This document shows, in pieces, positions 20,491-29,119 of a stretch of 64,000 nt of DNA. How positions within the stretch are numbered: position 1 is the first letter of the stretch; every line of letters starts with the position of its first letter. Made by a program: the position numbers and the translations under genes. The stretch is taken from the NCBI RefSeq assembly GCF_009901955.1, contig NZ_WUTS01000001.1:2054817-2118816 (forward strand). The letters are read 5' to 3'. The notes under the pieces are model-generated. The model saw only the letters and a program-made list of their open reading frames with translations. It did no database searches and was not told the origin of the DNA. Source of the DNA: Halomonas icarae. Lineage in GTDB: Bacteria; Pseudomonadota; Gammaproteobacteria; Pseudomonadales; Halomonadaceae.

Positions 20491-22524
20491 ATGACCACTA
20501 CCCCTTACGGCGGCGGACGAGGTTACAGGACTCGACGCCTTGGCTGGCTGAGCCACCCCCTGACATCTCCGCTACTCACGTTGCGCGGTCGCCTGCTGCT
20601 CGGCGCAGGTACACTGTGGGCGGTGCTCTGCGTGACACTGTTGACATACGGCTGGCAAGCGGGTCAATTGCTGGTGGATGAGACCAACCGTCAGCATCTG
20701 CGTTATGAGGCCGAGCTGATACGCAACTCCATCGTCCACCAGGTCAGCGAGCGCCTGCAGGCCCTGGAACGCCTCGCCCAGCATATCCCCGAGCCGACCG
20801 ATCGCGCCCTCGCCACGCCCCAGGTCCATGCCCTGGTACCCTACTTCGAGGCCCTGGCACTGTTCGACTTAGAGAGTCGGATCACGGACGCCTGGCCCAC
20901 CCGCAATGGAATAGTGGGGGCCCGCTTCCCCGACCGGGACTATGCGCGCTTCATGCACGCCTTCCAGCAGCCCCACGTCAGCGCTCCCTTCGTGAGCCGA
21001 ATCAGCGACCAGCCCATGGTGATGATGCTGGTGCCGCTGCATGATGCCGAGAGGCGCTACACCGGCTTCCTGGGTGGGTTAGTCAATATCGACCAGAGTC
21101 GGCTCTTCAAGGGCTTCGAGAGCCTGCGCCTTGGCGAACGCGGGCATGTCACCATCACTACCGCATCAGGCCAGCGCCTCTATCATCCCAAGCAACGCCA
21201 GGCTATCGTCGAGTTGCCCGACACCCTCCCCCCGGCACTCGACCGGGCCCTCCATGGCTGGCAGGGGGAGGCCGAGGAGACCACCATCAGCGGTGAGCCT
21301 GCGCTGGTGGCTTACCGTCAGGTCTGGCCGGCGGACTGGATCGTCGGCGTGCATCTCCCCAAGGCTCAGGCCGAGGCGCCCTTGGTTGCCGGCATGCGTC
21401 GGATCACGCAGCTGGCCTGGTGGGCGCTATTGATGGTGCTGCCGGTGGTCGGCCTCCTGATCTGGCTGGCACTGCGCCCGCTGACCCGGCTGGCCAGGCA
21501 GGCTCTTGAGCTTCGCGACGGACGGCGCCACCGGCTCGAGATCCCCACCCGAATGCCGGAGCTGCGTCGGGTTATCGATACCCTCAACGAGACCGAGCAG
21601 GCCCGCATGGCTAGCTTGCAGGACCTTACCCGTCGCAGTGCCATGCTAAATGCCACGTTGGCGGCCTCTCCTCAGGGCATGTTCGTTACCGACCCTCAGG
21701 GTCGGCTGACCTTCCTCAATGAGGCACTCCACGAGACCCTCGGCTCTTCCGTGCCGCAGACGCTTGAGACCTGGGCCGACCGCATCCATCCCGAGGAGCG
21801 CGACCCGGTGCGAGAGGCCTGGCGACAGAGCCTTGCCGAACAGCAGGACTTCATGCGCCAGTTCCGTTTCGTGGATCACGAGGGCAGGCAGCGCTGGCTG
21901 GATATTCACACAAGTACGATACAGGTGGAGGGAGAGTTTATCGGCGTCGCCGGAGTCGTTCGCGATATTACCCAGCATCGCCGCGATGACGCGCTACGCC
22001 GCTGGGAGGCGGAGCACGACCCGCTGACCCGACTCCTCAACCGACGCGGTCTGACACGCCGGCTGGAAGAGGCACTGGTGGATTGGCAGAAGACCGGTGA
22101 TCAAACGGCGGTACTGCTCTTCGATCTCGACCACTTCAAGCCGATCAATGATCAGGGCGGTCACGCCCTGGGGGACCGCATGCTGCAACGCGTCGCCGAA
22201 ACGATGCGAGGCGTGGCACGCAACAGCGATCATGCGGCACGCCAGGGTGGCGACGAATTCGCCGTGCTGCTGACGGGCTGCCGCCTCGACCAGGCATTGA
22301 CCCTCGCCGAGGTGTTGCGGGAGCGAATCGCCTCTCTCTCGATCGAACACCAGGAGCATCGCTGGCAGGTCACCGCCAGTATCGGCATTTCCTGCTTCCA
22401 ACCGGGCGACAGAAACATCGATGCCGTGCTCGCCCGGGCCGATGCCGCCAGCTATCGCGCCAAGCAGAGCGGTCGCAATCGCGTCATTACCGACGAGGAG
22501 GTGCCCCAGTCTGGCACCGGCTAG
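20491..22524 (+). CDS. Membrane diguanylate cyclase with Cache and PAS domains
   Basis: About 677 residues. A first membrane segment (LLLGAGTLWAVLCVTLLTYG) is followed by a periplasmic Cache-like sensor domain (about 55-305), a second segment (WWALLMVLPVVGLLIWLAL), a HAMP-like stretch, a PAS domain (about 390-510, GMFVTDPQGRLTFLNEALHETLG) and a GGDEF domain. The active motif GGDEF is intact, and RNSD five residues before it is a product-inhibition I-site, so it should make c-di-GMP. No EAL domain is present. The start is uncertain: the frame extends to 20377, but that stretch looks non-coding. Confidence 0.92.
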   Translation: MTTTPYGGGRGYRTRRLGWLSHPLTSPLLTLRGRLLLGAGTLWAVLCVTLLTYGWQAGQLLVDETNRQHLRYEAELIRNSIVHQVSERLQALERLAQHIPEPTDRALATPQVHALVPYFEALALFDLESRITDAWPTRNGIVGARFPDRDYARFMHAFQQPHVSAPFVSRISDQPMVMMLVPLHDAERRYTGFLGGLVNIDQSRLFKGFESLRLGERGHVTITTASGQRLYHPKQRQAIVELPDTLPPALDRALHGWQGEAEETTISGEPALVAYRQVWPADWIVGVHLPKAQAEAPLVAGMRRITQLAWWALLMVLPVVGLLIWLALRPLTRLARQALELRDGRRHRLEIPTRMPELRRVIDTLNETEQARMASLQDLTRRSAMLNATLAASPQGMFVTDPQGRLTFLNEALHETLGSSVPQTLETWADRIHPEERDPVREAWRQSLAEQQDFMRQFRFVDHEGRQRWLDIHTSTIQVEGEFIGVAGVVRDITQHRRDDALRRWEAEHDPLTRLLNRRGLTRRLEEALVDWQKTGDQTAVLLFDLDHFKPINDQGGHALGDRMLQRVAETMRGVARNSDHAARQGGDEFAVLLTGCRLDQALTLAEVLRERIASLSIEHQEHRWQVTASIGISCFQPGDRNIDAVLARADAASYRAKQSGRNRVITDEEVPQSGTG

Positions 22525-22614
22525 CCGGTACTGAACCTCGGACCCAGCAACAGGGATTGCGCCCAAGATCCAGCCGGCTGTCCGGTGCCAGGAGAGAGCC
22601 GCCAGCGGAGGGGA

Positions 22615-23340
22615 TCACAGATCGTGAGACTCGCCGGCGAAGCGGCGCTGCACCTCGACCATATAGGCCGCAAGCGAGGTCAACGCTTCGCTCCCCCAAC
22701 CCAGCGGCTCGGCCTCCATGGGGGCGACCATGCAGACCTGCACCATCTCGTCGGCGTGAACCTCGGGCATGCCGAACCGGCTATCGGCCATGGCCACTCG
22801 ATGGGGGAAGGGCTGCTCGAAGGTAGCCTGATAACCGACATCCTCGCCATCGCTGCCATGACAACTGGCACAGGCCAGGCCGTTGCTGCTCAGGGAGTCG
22901 TCGTAGTAGAGCGCCTCACCCTGGGCCAGCAGGCTGGCATCGTTGGCGCCATCCTCGCTGTAAACTGGCGTATAGCCTTCCGGACGTTTAACGGCCTCCC
23001 TGCTATCGGCTTTAGCAGCTTCGGCTTCACCCTCTGCCTCACCTTCTCCTTCACCCTCTGCCTCACCTTCTCCTTCAGCCTCTCCTTCAGCCTCTCCTTC
23101 GGCCTCCCCTTCAGCTTCCGCTTCACCCTCTGCCTCGCCTTCCGCCTCACCCTGCGCCTCGGCATGGGCGCTGGAGAGGAACAGTGAGAGAGTGCTCGGG
23201 CCAGAGTCGCTGCTCTCATTCTCCATGGTGGCCTGCAGTGAGACGCCCGCCGCCACCAGCACCAGCACGGGGGCCGTGCAGGCCAGCTGCCGATCCAGGC
23301 GACCCAGCAGCCGGTGTCTCTTGTCGTTATCGTGTGACAT
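22615..23340 (-). CDS. Acidic-repeat c-type cytochrome, SoxA-like heme domain
   Basis: A 241-residue exported-type protein. Residues 6-37 (DKRHRLLGRL to GVSLQA) resemble the N-terminus of the 114-residue protein at 35488-35832. A second hydrophobic stretch ends at SSAHA-EA, a likely signal-peptidase site at 60/61. Residues 61-108 are a near-perfect GEAEGEAE-type repeat. The C-terminal half has one heme site, CASCH (157-161). A later segment around Cys203, VCMVAPMEAEPLGWGSEALT, resembles the SoxA region where a cysteine ligates heme. The cytochrome role is firm; the SoxA relation and any sulfur chemistry are inference. The acidic repeat may be a target of the ligase-like protein at 35944-38301. 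Confidence 0.85.
   Translation of the reverse strand: MSHDNDKRHRLLGRLDRQLACTAPVLVLVAAGVSLQATMENESSDSGPSTLSLFLSSAHAEAQGEAEGEAEGEAEAEGEAEGEAEGEAEGEGEAEGEGEGEAEGEAEAAKADSREAVKRPEGYTPVYSEDGANDASLLAQGEALYYDDSLSSNGLACASCHGSDGEDVGYQATFEQPFPHRVAMADSRFGMPEVHADEMVQVCMVAPMEAEPLGWGSEALTSLAAYMVEVQRRFAGESHDL
23017..23160 (-). repeat. In-frame hexanucleotide-type repeat coding Gly/Ala-Glu
   Basis: About 144 bp built from 6-bp units (GGNGAG/GCNGAA variants) that encode the acidic repeat of the cytochrome. Because units are 6 bp, slippage would change length without breaking the frame. Confidence 0.85.
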
Positions 23341-23477
23341 GGTGCTTCTCCTCGATGGTTGCCCACAGGGTCATTGCCCACAGGGACAAGGGATATTGAT
23401 ACTCTCCCGATGACGTTCGTCGCCATGGGGACCGCCACCCTTAGGCGATACGTCTTGGTAGGAGCCGACCCGGCGAA

Positions 23478-23500
23478 CCTTACGGCTAAAGGCTGTAAGG
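23478..23500. promoter_or_regulatory. Imperfect palindrome between divergent genes
   Basis: CCTTACGGC and GCTGTAAGG form an imperfect inverted repeat across a short centre. It lies in the 217-bp divergent gap between the cytochrome and the kinase-like gene. It could be an operator for either gene; nothing identifies the regulator. Confidence 0.35.
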
Positions 23501-23557
23501 ATCTCTGCTTCGCCACGACACTCCTGACAGATCGATATCATTCCAGCGAGGAGGCCC

Positions 23558-24661
23558 ATGACAGGGACCACGAGCGAAGCGAGACCCACCGAGACACGGG
23601 ACGCACAGAGAGAATGCCTGGCCGAGGCGCTGGTCAGGCAGGGCTATCGGGAGGCGATACGTGAGCTGCGACCGATGGCCGATACCGGGCTGGCCCATCA
23701 CCACGTCTGGCTCATTCGTGACGGCGACGACTGGGTGGCACGACTCCCCAAGCAGAGCCAGCTGGGCCTTGCGGCAGGCGCCAACCTGGACTATCAGGCC
23801 GCCTGCTTCGAACGCGCCGGCCCCTCCGGCCACACGCCATCCCTGCAGGGCGTGCTCACCCCATCGACAACGCTGCCTCGAGGCGGCCTGCTGGTGGATG
23901 CCGTACACGGGCGGCCGGCTCGACTGCCCGACGACCTGCCGGCGATCGCCGAGGCACTCGCCGCCCTGCATGGGCTGCCGTTGCCGCCCGCCGAAGCACG
24001 AGCCCCGCTGCTGGCACCGGCCGATCCCTGGGCCGCCATGCGCGACGAGGTGACGACCCAGGCCGAGTTCCTCGACCAGGCTGGACTGTCTGCCGAGGTG
24101 GTGACGATGGTGCGAGAGGAGCTGGGCTCCCTGCCGAGTGAACTTGAACGCGGCGAGGCGTCGAGACCCCGGCTGATCAGCTTCGACGCGCACCCGGGCA
24201 ACTTCCTGATCAATGCCGAGGGTCGCGCCGTGCTGGTCGACCTGGAGAAGTGCCGCTACGGGCTCCCCGGCTTCGACCTGGCCCACGCCAGCCTCTATAC
24301 CTCCACCACCTGGGACCCCAACAGCCATGCCGTGCTCGGCACCGGCGAACTGGCCGATTTCCACCACCGCTGGATGAGCCGTACCGGCATCGGCGAGCTC
24401 GATACCCTGCTCACCTGCCGCCGTGCCATGTGGCTATGGTCGCTGACCTGGTGCGCCAAATGGCGTGCCAGTCATGATCGCACCCGAGACGCCGGGGCCC
24501 GCGGCGAGGACTGGTCTGCCGAGCTCAGCGATGACGCGCTGATCGCCCATGTGCGCGACAGGGTCAACCACTACCTCTCCCCCGCCGTCATCGACCATGT
24601 CCGGCGCGAGTTCGACGCGCTGTCCACTGCCCTCTCGCACGCTCTGGAACAGGATGCCTGA
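23558..24661 (+). CDS. APH/choline-kinase-like phosphotransferase
   Basis: A 367-residue protein of the aminoglycoside phosphotransferase fold. The catalytic loop is visible as SFDAHPGNFLI near 207 (family pattern HGDxHPGN, with the first His changed), and the metal-binding DLEKC follows at VLVDLEKCRYGLPGFDLAH. It starts after AGCGAGGAGG and ends two bases before ynjB, so it probably belongs to the ABC transporter operon. The family includes kinases for choline, thiamine, sugars and antibiotics. A role in phosphorylating the imported substrate is plausible but not shown. Confidence 0.8.
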   Translation: MTGTTSEARPTETRDAQRECLAEALVRQGYREAIRELRPMADTGLAHHHVWLIRDGDDWVARLPKQSQLGLAAGANLDYQAACFERAGPSGHTPSLQGVLTPSTTLPRGGLLVDAVHGRPARLPDDLPAIAEALAALHGLPLPPAEARAPLLAPADPWAAMRDEVTTQAEFLDQAGLSAEVVTMVREELGSLPSELERGEASRPRLISFDAHPGNFLINAEGRAVLVDLEKCRYGLPGFDLAHASLYTSTTWDPNSHAVLGTGELADFHHRWMSRTGIGELDTLLTCRRAMWLWSLTWCAKWRASHDRTRDAGARGEDWSAELSDDALIAHVRDRVNHYLSPAVIDHVRREFDALSTALSHALEQDA

Positions 24662-24663
24662 CC

Positions 24664-25944
24664 ATGCTCCAATATCGCCCCGCCCGCCTGACCACCGCGC
24701 TGACCTGCGTTTCTCTCGGCCTGCTCGGCCTGGCGTCGGCCACACCGCTGGCGGCCAGCCCCAATCTCGATGACTGGCAGGCCGTGCGCGAGCAGGCTCG
24801 TGGCCAGACGGTCTACTGGAACGCCTGGGGCGGCGACACACGCACCAATGGCTATATCGCCTGGGTCGCCGAGCGGATGGCCGAGGACCACGGCGTCGAG
24901 GTCGTGCACGTCAAGCTGGATGACACCAGCACCGCAGTCTCACGGGTCATCGCGGAGAAGGCGGCGAACAATCTGGGCGATGGCAGCATCGATCTGATCT
25001 GGCTCAACGGCGAGAATTTCGCCGCCATGCGCGAGCACGAGCTGCTGTATGGCCCCTTCACCGAGGCGCTGCCCAACTTCGCCCTGACGCGCCCCACAGA
25101 CAACCCCGAGGTGATCACCGACTTCACCCTGCCCACCGAGGGCTTCGAGTCACCCTGGGGCAAGGCGCAGATCACCTTTTACTATGACAGCCATGAGCTT
25201 CGCGGGGATAGCGACGAGCTCCGCGGAGACAGCCAGGAGGTGGAGAATCCCCCTGGCAGCATCGAGGCGCTGCTCGACTGGAGCCGCGCCAACCCCGGGC
25301 GCTTCAGCTACCCACGCATTCCCGACTTCACCGGCAGCACCTTTCTCAAGCAGGCGCTGATCGCCCTGGCCGACGATCGCCAGCCTCTCTATGCGCCGGT
25401 GGAGGAGAGCGACTTCGCCACGATTACCGCCCCGCTATGGGACTACCTGGATGCCCTGCACCCGCATCTGTGGCGGGGCGGGCGACAGTTCCCCAACTCG
25501 GGGCCGGAACTGCGCAGCCTGATGGGGGCCGGCGAACTCTCCCTGGCGTTTACCTTCTACCCCTCGGAACCGGCCGCCGCGGTCGCCGACTTCGAACTGC
25601 CCGCCAGCACCCGCAGCTATGTGCTCAACGACGGCACCCTGGGGAACGTCCACTTCGTGGCGATTCCCTTCAACTCGCCAAACAAGGCGGGTGCCCTGGT
25701 GCTTGCCGACTTCCTGCTTTCTCCCGAGGCCCAGGCCCACAAGCAGGATCTCGCCGTCTGGGGCGATCGCACGGTGCTCGACGTGGCCCACCTGGACGAC
25801 GCCACCCGCCGACGGTTCACCATCGATGCGGACAGTCCCGCCATGCTCCCCCCCGAGGCCCTGTCGAGGACCCTGCCCGAGCCCCACCCCAGCTGGATGA
25901 CGGCCCTGCAGGAGGCGTGGCAAGCGCGTTACGTCGCACAGTGA
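24664..25944 (+). CDS. ynjB: ABC transporter substrate-binding protein, YnjB-like
   Basis: A 426-residue periplasmic binding protein. The N-terminal signal peptide (LTTALTCVSLGLLGLASATPLAA) is followed by GQTVYWNAWGGD, typical of the YnjB family. DLIWLNGENFAAM and GTLGNVHFVAIPFNSPNKAGAL also fit. The set ynjB-ynjC-ynjD is complete and in order here. In E. coli the substrate is unproven and has been proposed to be thiamine-like. An unusual duplicated stretch at about 178-190 reads ELRGDSDELRGDS, a small internal duplication. Confidence 0.9.
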   Translation: MLQYRPARLTTALTCVSLGLLGLASATPLAASPNLDDWQAVREQARGQTVYWNAWGGDTRTNGYIAWVAERMAEDHGVEVVHVKLDDTSTAVSRVIAEKAANNLGDGSIDLIWLNGENFAAMREHELLYGPFTEALPNFALTRPTDNPEVITDFTLPTEGFESPWGKAQITFYYDSHELRGDSDELRGDSQEVENPPGSIEALLDWSRANPGRFSYPRIPDFTGSTFLKQALIALADDRQPLYAPVEESDFATITAPLWDYLDALHPHLWRGGRQFPNSGPELRSLMGAGELSLAFTFYPSEPAAAVADFELPASTRSYVLNDGTLGNVHFVAIPFNSPNKAGALVLADFLLSPEAQAHKQDLAVWGDRTVLDVAHLDDATRRRFTIDADSPAMLPPEALSRTLPEPHPSWMTALQEAWQARYVAQ

Positions 25945-25981
25945 GGCAACCCACACAGGAATTCGGGAGGCAGCGGACGCC

Positions 25982-27661
25982 ATGCTGCTGCGCCTGATGC
26001 CAACGGTGGTGCTCGCCTTGCTGGCCGGGCCCATCCTGGCCGGGGTGGCGATGGTGCTGCTACCGGCCTTCGGCCATCTGCCCGCACTGGGCGGCGAGAC
26101 GTTCAGCCTGGCCCCCTGGCGCGAGTTGCTGGACCAGCCGGGGCTGGCACGCTCGGTGAGCATCAGCCTGGCCAGCGGCCTGATCACCACCGCCCTATCA
26201 CTGGCCGCGGTGCTGCTGTTCCTGGCCGCGGCCGCCGACACCCGGCTCGACCGCTGGCTGCACCGCGCGGTGTCACCGCTGCTGGCGCTGCCCCATGCCG
26301 CGGCGGCCTTCGGCCTGGCGTTCCTGGTCGCTCCCTCGGGGCTGCTGGCGCGGCTGTTCTCGCCGGGGCTGACCGGCTGGGAGCGGCCGCCGGACCTGCT
26401 GATCGTTCAGGATCCCTGGGGCCTCGGCCTGATGGCCGGCCTGGTCATCAAGGAGATCCCCTTCCTGATGCTGATGAGCCTGGCGGCTCTCCCCCAGCTC
26501 GACGCCCCAAGACGAGTGGCCCTGGCCCGCTCACTGGGCTATCGGCCCACCATCGCCTGGCTAAAGGGAGTCGCCCCGGCGCTCTACCCGCTGATTCGCC
26601 TGCCGGTCTACGCGGTGATCGCCTTCGCCAGCTCCGTGGTGGATGTCGCGATGATCCTGGGGCCGACCCTGCCACCGACACTGGCCGTCTCGATTCTCGA
26701 GTGGTTCCACGACCCCGACCTGGAGAAACGCTTCCTGGCCTCGGCCGGCGCCGTGCTTCAACTGGGGGTCACGCTTACGGCTCTGCTTGTCTGGTGGGGG
26801 CTGGAGTGCCTGGCAAGGCGACTGGGCCGAGGCTGGGTGGTGAACGGCCGGCGACGCGGCGGCGAGCACTGGCTAAGCCTCACCGGCCGCGGTTTTCTGG
26901 TCATCACCACGCTCACCGCCGGGCTGGGGCTAGGTGGCCTGGCGCTCTACTCCGTCGCCGGCTTCTGGCGCTTTCCCGAGACCCTGCCGACCACATTGAC
27001 CCTGGGGCACTGGCAGACCGCGCTTCCCTTGCTGGGCGGCCCCGTGACCAATACCCTGATCATCGCGGCAAGCGCCACCCTGCTCGCCATGCTGCTGACC
27101 CTGGCGACACTGGAGAGTGAACAACGTAGCGGCCGGCGCATCGCCGGCCTGAGCCTGCTCTATCTGCCGCTGATCGTGCCCCAGATCGCCTTCCTGTTTG
27201 GCCTGGTGGTGCTGATGGAGACCCTGGGAATCCGCGCCCGGCTGGCCCTGGTGATCCTTGCGCACCTGCTGTTCGTGTTGCCATATACCTTCCTGTCGAT
27301 GGCCGAGAGCTATCGCTGCTTCGATCCGCGCTGGACGCGGCTCGCCCTGACCCTGGGCCACTCCCCCAACGCCATCTTCTGGCGGGTGAGACTGCCCATG
27401 CTGCTGGCGTCACTGCTGACCGCCGCCGCGGTGGGCATGGCGGTCAGCATCGGGCAGTATCTGCCCACCCTGCTGCTGGGTGCCGGACGCATTGCCACCG
27501 TCACCACCGAGGCGGTATCCCTGGCCAGCGGCGGCAACCGTCGCGTGATCGGCGTCTGGGCACTGGTTCAGGCCGCACTGCCGCTGCTGGGTTTCATCAT
27601 CGCCATGGGCCTGCCCCGGCTGCTGTGGTCAAACCGTCGTGGCATGCAAGGAGCACCTTGA
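25982..27661 (+). CDS. ynjC: ABC transporter double permease, YnjC-like
   Basis: A 559-residue inner-membrane protein with about 12 segments in two permease halves, as in YnjC and FbpB-type fused permeases. EAA-type loops are visible in each half: SLGYRPTIAWLKGVAPALYP near 180 and TLGHSPNAIFWRVRLPML near 459. The 38-bp gap after ynjB contains GGGAGG. The stop overlaps a possible TTG start for ynjD, so the two are coupled. Confidence 0.9.
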   Translation: MLLRLMPTVVLALLAGPILAGVAMVLLPAFGHLPALGGETFSLAPWRELLDQPGLARSVSISLASGLITTALSLAAVLLFLAAAADTRLDRWLHRAVSPLLALPHAAAAFGLAFLVAPSGLLARLFSPGLTGWERPPDLLIVQDPWGLGLMAGLVIKEIPFLMLMSLAALPQLDAPRRVALARSLGYRPTIAWLKGVAPALYPLIRLPVYAVIAFASSVVDVAMILGPTLPPTLAVSILEWFHDPDLEKRFLASAGAVLQLGVTLTALLVWWGLECLARRLGRGWVVNGRRRGGEHWLSLTGRGFLVITTLTAGLGLGGLALYSVAGFWRFPETLPTTLTLGHWQTALPLLGGPVTNTLIIAASATLLAMLLTLATLESEQRSGRRIAGLSLLYLPLIVPQIAFLFGLVVLMETLGIRARLALVILAHLLFVLPYTFLSMAESYRCFDPRWTRLALTLGHSPNAIFWRVRLPMLLASLLTAAAVGMAVSIGQYLPTLLLGAGRIATVTTEAVSLASGGNRRVIGVWALVQAALPLLGFIIAMGLPRLLWSNRRGMQGAP

Positions 27662-27663
27662 AG

Positions 27664-28293
27664 ATGACATCCCACACCCTGATCCTCGACGAAGTGCGGC
27701 TCGCCCTGGGGGGGCGGACGCTGATGGAGATCGATGCCGTCATCGGCCCCGGCGAGGTGCTGACCGTGATGGGCCCCTCGGGCGCCGGCAAGTCGACGCT
27801 GCTGGCCATGATCGCCGGATTCCTCGATCCCGCCTTCGAGGCTCGGGGGCGGGTATGGCTGGGGGCGCGCGAGATCACCGCCCTGCCCGCCGAGACCCGC
27901 GGCATCGGCCTGCTGTTCCAGGACCCCCTGCTGTTTCCTCATCTCACGGTGGCTGGCAACCTGCGCTTCGGCATGCCCCGTGGAGTAAAACACAGGACCG
28001 CTTGCATCGAGCAGGCTCTGGATGAGGTGGGCCTCGCGGGCTTCGGCCCCCGTGACCCGGCCACCCTCTCCGGTGGCCAGCAGGCGCGCATCGCGCTGCT
28101 GCGCCTGCTGCTCTCCGAGCCGGCCGCGGCGCTGCTCGACGAGCCCTTCTCGAGGCTCGACCGCCAGCTGCGTCACGAGGTGCGCCAGCTGGTCTTCGAC
28201 CGGCTGCGACGCGCCGGCCTACCCAGCCTGTTGGTGACCCACGACCACGAGGATGCCGAGAACGCCGGCGGGCCGGTGATCACTCTCGGCTGA
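27664..28293 (+). CDS. ynjD: ABC transporter ATP-binding protein, YnjD-like
   Basis: A 209-residue ABC ATPase. Walker A GPSGAGKST, the Q-loop LLFQDPLLFPHLTV, signature LSGGQQAR, Walker B ALLDEPF and the switch histidine in LVTHDHEDAENAG are all present, so it should be active. I chose ATG 27664; a TTG two codons upstream is closer to the ribosome site GGAG and could be used. Its last 14 bases overlap the end of the convergent fatty-acid hydroxylase gene. Confidence 0.92.
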   Translation: MTSHTLILDEVRLALGGRTLMEIDAVIGPGEVLTVMGPSGAGKSTLLAMIAGFLDPAFEARGRVWLGAREITALPAETRGIGLLFQDPLLFPHLTVAGNLRFGMPRGVKHRTACIEQALDEVGLAGFGPRDPATLSGGQQARIALLRLLLSEPAAALLDEPFSRLDRQLRHEVRQLVFDRLRRAGLPSLLVTHDHEDAENAGGPVITLG

Positions 28294-29119
28294 CTGGCTT
28301 GCCCTCCGGCTGTGGCTTCGGCCGGCGGAAGGGTTGGGTAAGCATATGGCCCAGGCGCAGTTCGCGGGGGTCCCGGAAGACTTCGAGGCCGATCGTCATG
28401 CCCAGGTGCCCCTCCTCAGGCTGAGCGCGATAGGTACCGAACAGGCGGTCCCACCAGGAGAGGTTGAAGCTGAAGTTGCTGTCGGTCTCATGTTGACGCC
28501 AGGAGTGGTGAACCCGATGCATGTCGGGCGTCACCACCAGCCAGCGCAGCCAACGGTCAAGCCGCAGCGATAGGCGCACATTGGCGTGGTTGAACAGCGA
28601 GCTGGCGTTGAGGATCACCTCGAAGAGCAGCACCGCCACCGCCGGCGCCCCCAGCGCCAGCACCGCCACGCCCTTGAGCAGCATCGAGATCAGGATCTCC
28701 AGAGGGTGAAAGCGTAGACCCGTGGTGACATCGATCTCCGGGTCGGCGTGGTGCATCCGGTGCAATCGCCATAGCCAGGGTACGGCGTGGAAGAGGCGAT
28801 GCTGGACATAGATGACGACATCCAGGGCCAGCACACAGAGCGGCACCGACAGCCACCAGGGCACCCCCAGCCAGGGCATCACTCCCCAGCCATGGGGCGC
28901 GATGGCCAGCGCCACGCCCACCGCCGCCAACGGAAAGACCAGACGCAGCGCCAGGGTGTCGACCACCACAATCAGCAGGTTGGCGGGCCAGCGACGCCGC
29001 CGGGACACTCGCTGCTGGCGACGCGAGGCCACCAGCTCCCAGCTGGCCATCGCCATCAACACGCCGGCGAAGGCCACCAACCGCAGCCAGGGCTCATGTT
29101 GCAGCAGGCCCTCAGGCAT
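28280..29119 (-). CDS. Sterol desaturase/fatty acid hydroxylase family protein
   Basis: A 279-residue membrane enzyme with several hydrophobic segments and the di-iron histidine clusters of the family: QHRLFH, HRMHHAD, NHAN and HRVHHSW. Such enzymes hydroxylate or desaturate lipids with O2. I chose ATG 29119 after GGAG, which overlaps the end of the upstream flavoprotein gene by 8 bp and implies coupling. The substrate is unknown. Confidence 0.87.
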   Translation of the reverse strand: MPEGLLQHEPWLRLVAFAGVLMAMASWELVASRRQQRVSRRRRWPANLLIVVVDTLALRLVFPLAAVGVALAIAPHGWGVMPWLGVPWWLSVPLCVLALDVVIYVQHRLFHAVPWLWRLHRMHHADPEIDVTTGLRFHPLEILISMLLKGVAVLALGAPAVAVLLFEVILNASSLFNHANVRLSLRLDRWLRWLVVTPDMHRVHHSWRQHETDSNFSFNLSWWDRLFGTYRAQPEEGHLGMTIGLEVFRDPRELRLGHMLTQPFRRPKPQPEGKPVSRE

